Shown here: in pieces, positions 8,719 through 13,413 of the stretch
Position numbering within the stretch: position 1 is the first letter of the stretch
How the letters are laid out: every line of letters starts with the position of its first letter
From: Leptolyngbyaceae cyanobacterium SM1_3_5
Lineage (GTDB): Bacteria > Cyanobacteriota > Cyanobacteriia > Elainellales > Elainellaceae
Assembly (NCBI GenBank): GCA_012031475.1
Contig: JAAUTJ010000056.1
Location: forward strand, 1 to 13,413
Direction of reading: 5' to 3'
Length of the DNA stretch: 13,413 nucleotides
The notes under the pieces: model-generated
Databases searched by the model: none
What the model was told of the DNA's origin: nothing
Seen by the model: only the letters and a program-made list of their open reading frames with translations
Made by a program: the position numbers and the translations under genes

Positions 8719-8722
8719 TTGA

Positions 8723-9784
8723 ATGAGTTCCGCTCAGAACCAAGTTCCCCAACCCGGACGGTCGCCGTCATCTGCCGCCAGTTCGTCTTCGCAGCAGAAC
8801 GATTCTAATTCTGCTGCTTCATCCGCAGACTCTTCCGTCGTTCCGAATTCGCCACCTATGATTTCGCCGCCTTCACCTTCCGCCGAGCGCATTTTGTCCA
8901 ACCTTGATGCGGCTGCAACGCCAGCCCCAACGCCAGCCTCGCCGCCCGCCGATGCCGCTCCCGATCGATCGCCCAGTTCAACGCCCAGACAGCAGCCGAT
9001 TCCGCCCGCCAGCGAACCCATGCAGTATCGGGCGATCGGGCTGATTCAAGGCCGATATGAAGCCTCACCGGAGCAGTTCACGCGCGGGATGCTGCACACC
9101 GAAGATGGAACGGCGATCGATGCCGTGCTGCTCGGTCGCGTCATGAGCTTAGTCCGCAAACATATTGATCTCGAACAAACCCATCTGTGGGTCGTTTATC
9201 CCCGCACTCGCGAGAAAAGCGAGAATCTGCACATGCAGGTGGTCGGCGTTTGGGAACCCGAAAAGCTATCGCCCGCTGATGAAAGTGACGAATCGGAAAC
9301 GCCTGCTGAAGCCGCAGAAAACAACGCAGAAAACAACCAGGACGGCTACTTTTCGATTCGCGGTGAAGTCTTGTTTTATGCTGCCGAACACCAGCGGCTG
9401 ATCGTGAAGATTCAACAGTCGCCCCGCCCCGGTTCGGAAGAAGGCAAAGTCTTTAAGCTCAACTTAATTGGTGAACTTCCGGGCAACAAATCGGTCGGCT
9501 ATTTCTGGGATCTGCATGTCGAGCGCAAGGACAATACGCTGGTTGTGCGCGAAGCCAACGTGATTGGTCTTGTGCCACCCAAAAAGCGCAAAGCAGGCGA
9601 TCGCGGTCCCGACCGTCGCCGCCCCACTGGAGCAGGCCAGCGCCGCCCCGCCGTTGGCCGTCCGCAACGTCCCGATCGCGCTGATCGTCCTGATCGCGCC
9701 GATCGCCCCGCTGCCGTCACGCCTCCGGTTCGCCGCGAGCCGATCTCGAAGCCAGTTAAGAGACCAAAGACCGATTCCGTCTAG
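8723..9784 (+). CDS. Conserved-looking unknown protein with disordered Ser/Pro N-terminus and Arg-rich tail
   Basis: A 353-residue protein I cannot assign to a family. It has three parts. Residues 1-100 are Ser/Ala/Pro-rich and probably disordered. Residues 101-285 look folded: YRAIGLIQGRYEASPEQFTR opens it, LWVVYPRTREKSENLHMQVV is a beta-rich stretch, and an acidic Glu/Asn insertion (about 183-207) interrupts it before YFSIRGEVLFYA and VGYFWDLHVERKDNTLVVRE. Residues 286-353 are basic (PPKKRKAGDRG..., PDRADRPDRADRP) and could bind nucleic acid or another polyanion. There is no signal peptide or membrane segment, so it is probably cytoplasmic. The frame is intact, the Shine-Dalgarno is strong and an intrinsic terminator follows, so it is a genuine single-gene unit. 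The C-terminal DR repeats are encoded by repeated GATCG cores related to HIP1. Function unknown. Confidence 0.85.
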   Translation: MSSAQNQVPQPGRSPSSAASSSSQQNDSNSAASSADSSVVPNSPPMISPPSPSAERILSNLDAAATPAPTPASPPADAAPDRSPSSTPRQQPIPPASEPMQYRAIGLIQGRYEASPEQFTRGMLHTEDGTAIDAVLLGRVMSLVRKHIDLEQTHLWVVYPRTREKSENLHMQVVGVWEPEKLSPADESDESETPAEAAENNAENNQDGYFSIRGEVLFYAAEHQRLIVKIQQSPRPGSEEGKVFKLNLIGELPGNKSVGYFWDLHVERKDNTLVVREANVIGLVPPKKRKAGDRGPDRRRPTGAGQRRPAVGRPQRPDRADRPDRADRPAAVTPPVRREPISKPVKRPKTDSV

Positions 9785-9808
9785 GCGACACGGATAGTCT
9801 GCATCTCA

Positions 9809-9838
9809 AGGGCGATCGAGTCGATCGCCCTATTTTTT
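9809..9838 (+). terminator. Intrinsic terminator downstream of the 8723 gene
   Basis: Perfect 10-bp stem with arms AGGGCGATCG (9809-9818) and CGATCGCCCT (9822-9831), a three-base AGT loop and an ATTTTTT tract directly after. It sits 25 bp beyond the stop codon. On the other strand, after carA, the stem lacks a U-tract, so it should work mainly for the plus-strand gene. Both arms are built from HIP1-type sequence. Confidence 0.88.
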
Positions 9839-9842
9839 GCCG

Positions 9843-10985
9843 TTATTTTTTCTGCGATCGCATCGTTTGCACAAACCGATCGAAAAGGTAGTCGGCGTCG
9901 TGCGGTCCCGGACTGGCTTCCGGGTGATACTGCACGGAAAACAGCGGCAGCGTTTTGTGGCGCAGTCCGGCGACTGTGCGATCGTTCAGGTTGAGATGCG
10001 TAATTTCCACATCCGCATCCGGAATCGAATCCACCGTCAGCGCAAAGCCGTGATTTTGACTGGTAATCTCGACCTGCTGGCTCAGTCCGCAGGGCTGATT
10101 CAGCCCGCGATGGCCGAACTTGAGCTTAAAGGTTTCCGCCCCCAGCGACAGCCCCAAAATTTGATGACCCATGCAGATGCCAAACAGCGGCTTGTCGCTG
10201 GAGAGCAGCGCTTTTGTCGTGGCGATGCCCTCCAGATTCGCAGCCGGATCGCCGGGGCCGTTCGACAGAAAAATGCCATCGGGGTTGTAGGCCAAAATTG
10301 CTTCGGGCGGAGTATCTGCTGGAACGACAATCACACGACAGCCGTAGCTCGCCAACCGCCGCAGAATATTTCGCTTGATGCCAAAATCGATCGCCACCAC
10401 TGTCAGCGGCTCCGCGTCAGCATCCGCCAGAGTCGGGCGATATTCCCAGGTGGAATCGGTCGGGTCTGACCACTCATAGATCGATCGCGTCGTCACCTCG
10501 CGCACCAAGTTCAATCCGGCCATGCTGGGCGCTTCTTGCACCTTCAGCAGCAGTTCCGCCGGATCAAGAATTTCCGTCGAAATTGCCCCGTTCATTGCTC
10601 CGCTCGATCGCAGCTTGCGCGTCAGGGCGCGAGTGTCAATCCCGTAAATTCCCGGAATTTTGTGCGCCTTCAGATAGTCGGGCAGCGATTGCGTCGATCG
10701 CCAGTTGCTCGGACGATGGCAGATGTTGCGGGCGATCGCGCCGCGCACTTGGGGAGCGATCGATTCTTCGTCGTCGGGATTGACTCCGGTATTGCCCAAC
10801 TCTGGATAGGTGAAGGTGATGATCTGGCCGCGATAGCTCGGATCGGTCAAGACTTCTTGATATCCAGTCATTCCCGTATTGAAGACGACTTCACCGATCG
10901 TCGTCCCCGACGCGCCAAACGACCAGCCAGGGTAGGCCGTACCGTCCGCCAAAACCAACAAAGCAGGAGCAGAAGAAGGCAGCAT
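9843..10985 (-). CDS. carA: Carbamoyl-phosphate synthase small (glutamine amidotransferase) subunit
   Basis: Supplies ammonia from glutamine to the large subunit CarB for carbamoyl phosphate, feeding arginine and pyrimidine synthesis in the cytoplasm. The 380-residue protein matches the family length. The N-terminal CPSase_sm domain is recognisable (GEVVFNTGMTGYQEVLTDPS, then GIYGIDTRALTRKLR). The class I glutamine amidotransferase domain begins near 194 (VVAIDFGIKRNILRRLASYG). SNGPGDP (241-247), the nucleophile C271 in GICMGHQ, and H354/E356 in QYHPEASPGP complete the triad. The frame is intact and every key residue is present. carB is not in the window, as is usual in cyanobacteria where the two genes are often unlinked. 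No clear Shine-Dalgarno precedes the ATG. It is divergent from the lipoprotein protease gene. Confidence 0.97.
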   Translation of the reverse strand: MLPSSAPALLVLADGTAYPGWSFGASGTTIGEVVFNTGMTGYQEVLTDPSYRGQIITFTYPELGNTGVNPDDEESIAPQVRGAIARNICHRPSNWRSTQSLPDYLKAHKIPGIYGIDTRALTRKLRSSGAMNGAISTEILDPAELLLKVQEAPSMAGLNLVREVTTRSIYEWSDPTDSTWEYRPTLADADAEPLTVVAIDFGIKRNILRRLASYGCRVIVVPADTPPEAILAYNPDGIFLSNGPGDPAANLEGIATTKALLSSDKPLFGICMGHQILGLSLGAETFKLKFGHRGLNQPCGLSQQVEITSQNHGFALTVDSIPDADVEITHLNLNDRTVAGLRHKTLPLFSVQYHPEASPGPHDADYLFDRFVQTMRSQKK

Positions 10986-11208
10986 GATCTTTAGAACAAC
11001 TTTACAAAAAGGGCGTCCACCAACAGACAGAATAGAGGAATAATTGGATCAACAGCAGCAGGTGCGCGATCGAATCTTCAAGCATTGTGGCATTTGCTCC
11101 GAGTTGGCTTCCGTTCAATCCGAAACATTTGGGCGGTTGGGTGAAGAATTGGGCATCGGTCGCCCATCCGCTTTATCCACCTCCCAGCCCACTATTTCCA
11201 TCTCCCCC

Positions 11209-12055
11209 ATGCGCCAGTTTTCTCTTCGAGCCGTTGTGCTAGTCGGATTCGCATTAAGCGGCTGTAGCACTTCAGTCACTCCGCCGCCTGCACCTGTAGC
11301 ATCTCCGGTGGCGTCGATCGCGCCGACTCCTGCTCCAGCCGCGCCCGCCCGCCCTGCGCCCGACCCGTTTCAGCAAGGCTTGCGGCGGGCAATGAGTGCC
11401 GCAACGATGGCGCAGGCCGCTCAGTCTCAGGACGATTGGCGCTTGGTGGTGAGCCGCTGGCAGCAGGCGATCGAGCAGATGAAAGCGATTCCAGCCGGAA
11501 ATCCACGCCGCGCTCAAGCCCAAAGTAAAGTGACGGAGTATCAGCGCAATCTCGCCTACGCTCAGCGGCAGGCCGATCGATCGACCGCCCTGCAAAATCC
11601 CGATGGCGTCGTGCGCGTCACAGCGGACATTGTTCCCGTTGCTGCACCTGCACCCGCACCCGCGATCGCTCCCGCACCTTCAAACAGCGTGTTTCGAGCG
11701 CCAATTCTGCGACGGGTCGGCGGCATTCCCGTGATTGCTGTCACGTTCAACGACACTCAGCAGTACGAAATGATCGTCGATACCGGAGCAAGCGGTACAC
11801 TGATTACCTTACAAATGGCGGCAGCGCTGAATGTTGTTCCGGTCGGGCAAGCCACCGCCAGCACAGCCAGCGCTCGCAATGTCACCTTTCCACTCGGCTA
11901 TGTGCAGTCCGTCGAAGTGGACGGTGCGATCGCCTCGAATGTGCTGGTGGCGGTGGCAGGACCCGAACTCGATATTGGCCTGTTGGGACAGGATTTTTTC
12001 GGTCAACTTTGACGTGACCATTCGGCAAAATGTCGTGGAGTTTCACCCCCGGTAA
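11209..12055 (+). CDS. Lipoprotein with retropepsin-like aspartic protease domain (frameshift near C-terminus)
   Basis: From the ATG at 11209 the protein opens with a lipoprotein signal, MRQFSLRAVVLVGFALSGCS, with lipobox L16-S-G-C19. A TTG 55 codons upstream would bury this signal and is rejected. A Pro/Ala linker follows, then a helical region (about 52-125: FQQGLRRAMSAATMAQAAQS, WQQAIEQMKAIP) that resembles a single TPR-like pair. A second Pro/Ala linker leads to the protease domain (about 165-281) with the catalytic motif VDTGASGTLI (D191) and the ending DIGLLGQDFFG, both typical of retroviral-type aspartyl proteases that act as homodimers. A single-base gain near 11991-12006 cuts the reading at FFGQL. 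The next frame continues NFDVTIRQNVVEFHPR to 12055, giving about 281 residues. It is probably tethered to a membrane facing the periplasm. The substrate is unknown. Confidence 0.82.
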
Positions 12056-12156
12056 AGGTTGGTAGCGATCGATCGCGCCACTGTTAAACGACACCAGACC
12101 GATGCAATTCCGACAGGCGCGACCGCTCTAACCAGAACGCCTCGATCGGTTTGCAG

Positions 12157-12193
12157 CCGACACCCGACACCCACCACCCGACACCCACACCCG
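12157..12193. repeat. C-rich ACCCGAC/ACCC repeat, second copy of the intergenic repeat family
   Basis: Between the lipoprotease stop and the 12241 start lies a run of CACCCGACACCC-type units interspersed with ACCCACC spacers. It shares the ACCCGAC heptamer with the repeat at 683-715. The minus strand reads as G-runs of three separated by short linkers, again compatible with a G-quadruplex. No gene is visible in the rest of 12056-12240. Confidence 0.72.
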
Positions 12194-12240
12194 CTACACC
12201 TTGCTACGATCGAGCCATACGAAGCCAAGGAGTTCACCGC

Positions 12241-12819
12241 ATGGGCGTGTTTGAAGATTTCAGCAACTTTCTCGAAGCGCGACTCGAAGAATTTTTGCGC
12301 GACAACCCGGATCTGGAACTGCAAGCCTTGGCCGAAAAGCTGCGCGAACAAGAAGAAGAAACCGTCCGCCTGCTGGCCGAACTGCGCCGCCGCGAACGCC
12401 AGCTTCAAGACGAAATCCTCGCCACTGCTCAAGAAGTACAGCGCTGGCACGTCCGCATCGACAAAGCCAAAGCCGCCGGACGCATCGATCTCGTCACCCC
12501 TGCCGAACAGCGCGAAGCCGATCTGCTCCGTCAGGGCAACCAGCTTTGGGGACAGATGGAAGCCGTCAAAGACCGGATTAAGCAGTCGATCGATCTGAAT
12601 GCTCAAATCCAAGTCAAGCGCAAAGAAGTCACTGCCAAAGTTGCCGAAGCTCAAGCCGCCAAAGTCAAAGCCAAAGCGCAACAAACCAGCCAAGCGTGGC
12701 AAAACACCACCTTCACCAACCCGACCTTCACCAACCCGACCGATCCGCTAGAGCAAACCTTCCGCCGTTGGGAAATGGACGAGGAGCTAGACCAGTTGAA
12801 GCGGCAAATGGGGAAGTAG
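12241..12819 (+). CDS. TIGR04376-family cyanobacterial coiled-coil protein
   Basis: A 192-residue protein beginning MGVFEDFSNFLEARLEEFLR. From memory this opening, together with LELQALAEKLREQEEET and RQGNQLWGQME, matches the cyanobacterial family TIGR04376, whose function is not known to me. An AAGGAG Shine-Dalgarno at 12227-12232, eight bases before the ATG, decides this start over an upstream in-frame ATG at 12151, whose codons lie in the C-rich repeat. Residues 15-150 are almost entirely charged heptad-like helix (coiled coil). TFTNP is duplicated at about 157-166 by a 15-bp direct repeat (12709-12738), followed by a helical end, FRRWEMDEELDQLKRQMGK. No signal or membrane segment is present. 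The stop codon TAG forms the start of the G-rich repeat. Confidence 0.85.
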   Translation: MGVFEDFSNFLEARLEEFLRDNPDLELQALAEKLREQEEETVRLLAELRRRERQLQDEILATAQEVQRWHVRIDKAKAAGRIDLVTPAEQREADLLRQGNQLWGQMEAVKDRIKQSIDLNAQIQVKRKEVTAKVAEAQAAKVKAKAQQTSQAWQNTTFTNPTFTNPTDPLEQTFRRWEMDEELDQLKRQMGK

Positions 12820-12868
12820 GGATTGGGGTTAGGGATTGGGGTTAGGGATTGGGGTTAGGGGTTAGGGA
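12817..12868 (+). repeat. Telomere-like G-rich tandem repeat
   Basis: Three 13-base units made of TTAGGG and ATTGGGG alternate and end with TTAGGGG and TTAGGG. At least seven runs of three or more G are separated by three bases, a strong G-quadruplex pattern on the plus strand. It fills most of the 69-bp gap between two convergent genes, where it could act as a transcription barrier. No classic hairpin terminator is seen there. Confidence 0.85.
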
Positions 12869-12888
12869 AGAGTAAGCGGGTCGATCGC

Positions 12889-13413
12889 TTAGCTGACTAG
12901 CACTTCGCCCTTCAGCATTCGTCCTGCTGCATCCAGCAGGGATTCTTCCAGATAGGGCTTGGTGAAGTAGCCCTTCGCGCCAAGCTGAACCGCCATTTGA
13001 CGGTGGCGATCGGCTCCGCGTGAAGTCAGCATCGCGATCGGCAGATGGTTGAGGTTGGGGTCTTTCTGAATGCGCGAAAGCAGTTCCAGACCGTCCATAC
13101 GCGGCATCTCAATGTCACAGAAGACGAGATCGCACGGTAGACCCGATCGCAGCTTCTCCCAGGCTTCCTGTCCGTCGCGGGCTTGCTCAACGCGATAGCC
13201 GACTTTGTTGAACGTCATCGACAGCAGTTCGCGGACGGTAATCGAGTCGTCTACGATTAGCACGGTCGGATCGTTCTTCACCACAGGCGGTTCGATCGGC
13301 ACTTGATCGTCGGCTTTTTCCCACAGCGAGCTTCCGGGTTCGCGACGAATGCGGCCTTGTGACAGGTCGATCAGTTCGAGGACATCCGCGATCGGCATGA
13401 TGTGCCATCCCAG
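12889..13413 (-). CDS. C-terminal receiver domain of a CheA-like hybrid histidine kinase (partial)
   Basis: The gene starts beyond the right edge. The visible 174 residues begin LGWHIMPIADVLELIDLSQG, which looks like the last strands of a CheW-like domain as in CheA proteins, then a linker (about 25-45). A complete receiver domain follows: TVLIVDDSITVRELL (acidic pair at D50-D51 counting from the Met at 13398), phospho-acceptor D95 in FCDIEMPRMDG, T125 in MLTSR, and K147 in FTKPY. Cyanobacterial phototaxis and pilus-motility CheA proteins (PixL, PilL/HmpE type) carry such a receiver at the C-terminus, so this is the most likely identity. A separate response regulator is less likely because the frame stays open upstream. 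The TAA stop faces the G-rich repeat. Confidence 0.85.
   Translation of the reverse strand: MGWHIMPIADVLELIDLSQGRIRREPGSSLWEKADDQVPIEPPVVKNDPTVLIVDDSITVRELLSMTFNKVGYRVEQARDGQEAWEKLRSGLPCDLVFCDIEMPRMDGLELLSRIQKDPNLNHLPIAMLTSRGADRHRQMAVQLGAKGYFTKPYLEESLLDAAGRMLKGEVLVS

Larger units (their letters stand above)
8368..8722. other. 355-bp divergent intergenic region, no gene seen
   Basis: No open frame with coding character is visible here. It must hold promoters for the minus-strand TPR gene and the plus-strand gene at 8723. It contains a perfect 14-bp palindrome centred on HIP1 (GAGGCGATCGCCTC, 8646-8659). A near-repeated motif also occurs: AGACTCGG followed by GTAAAATTC at 8400-8419, with a four-base insert, and again at 8550-8565 without it. 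Each copy contains a TAAAAT that could serve as a -10 element. No NtcA box (GTA-N8-TAC) was found. Confidence 0.55.

Noticed and set aside
8368..8722. NtcA-binding site or small RNA in the divergent region
   Set aside because: No GTA-N8-TAC box was found and no stem with a T-tract marks an RNA end.
9837..10469. 210-residue open frame antisense to carA
   Set aside because: It lies wholly inside an intact carA in another frame and its residues have no recognisable domain, so it is a shadow.
11044..11208. Extension of the lipoprotease from a TTG at 11044
   Set aside because: It would place 55 polar residues before an evident lipoprotein signal peptide.
12817..12868. CRISPR array
   Set aside because: Units are 13 bases with no unique spacers and no cas gene nearby, so this is a simple tandem repeat.

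Overview
The window looks like a chromosomal segment of a cyanobacterium. The HIP1 octamer GCGATCGC occurs about 25 times by eye, many more CGATCG cores are present, and the gene set is cyanobacterial: ntcA, an AMIN-type cell-wall amidase of the cyanobacterial form, a TIGR04376-type protein and a CheA-like hybrid kinase tail. The fairly GC-rich coding sequence and the intergenic heptamer repeats would suit a Leptolyngbya-like lineage, but that is an inference and the genus cannot be fixed from this sequence.

Layout. (1) 1-648: ntcA, the global nitrogen regulator, missing about its first eight codons and carrying two compensating frameshifts. (2) 649-746: a G-rich run and a C-rich heptamer repeat. 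(3) 747-2652: N-acetylmuramoyl-L-alanine amidase with one frameshift, tail to tail with a rhodanese (2659-3108, minus), which lies just downstream of a small antitoxin-like gene (3144-3350, minus). (4) 3420-4157: a UbiG-like SAM methyltransferase, overlapping tail to tail with a ClC anion channel/transporter carrying CBS domains (4149-6137, minus). (5) A minus-strand run, probably transcribed in the order TPR membrane protein (7401-8358), low-specificity threonine aldolase (6271-7341), ClC. (6) A 355-bp divergent intergenic region, then a conserved unknown protein with disordered ends (8723-9784, plus) closed by a clear intrinsic terminator. (7) carA (9843-10985, minus), divergent from a lipoprotein with a retropepsin-like aspartic protease domain (11209-12055, plus, frameshifted near its end). 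(8) A C-rich repeat, a coiled-coil TIGR04376-type protein (12241-12819, plus), a telomere-like G-rich repeat, and the C-terminal receiver domain of a hybrid kinase running off the right edge (12889-13413, minus).

Most genes are ordinary housekeeping genes placed side by side rather than one pathway. No CRISPR array, insertion sequence, tRNA, rRNA, phage gene or defence cluster is visible.

The strongest cross-cutting signal is technical. Seven single-base gains or losses, mostly in short homopolymer runs, break five otherwise well-conserved genes, including ntcA and threonine aldolase where two opposite shifts cancel. Uncorrected sequencing error is the simplest reading. The most interesting biological points are the ClC selectivity and coupling residues, the G-quadruplex-capable repeats that start at gene stop codons, the unknown protein at 8723-9784 and the lipoprotein retropepsin.
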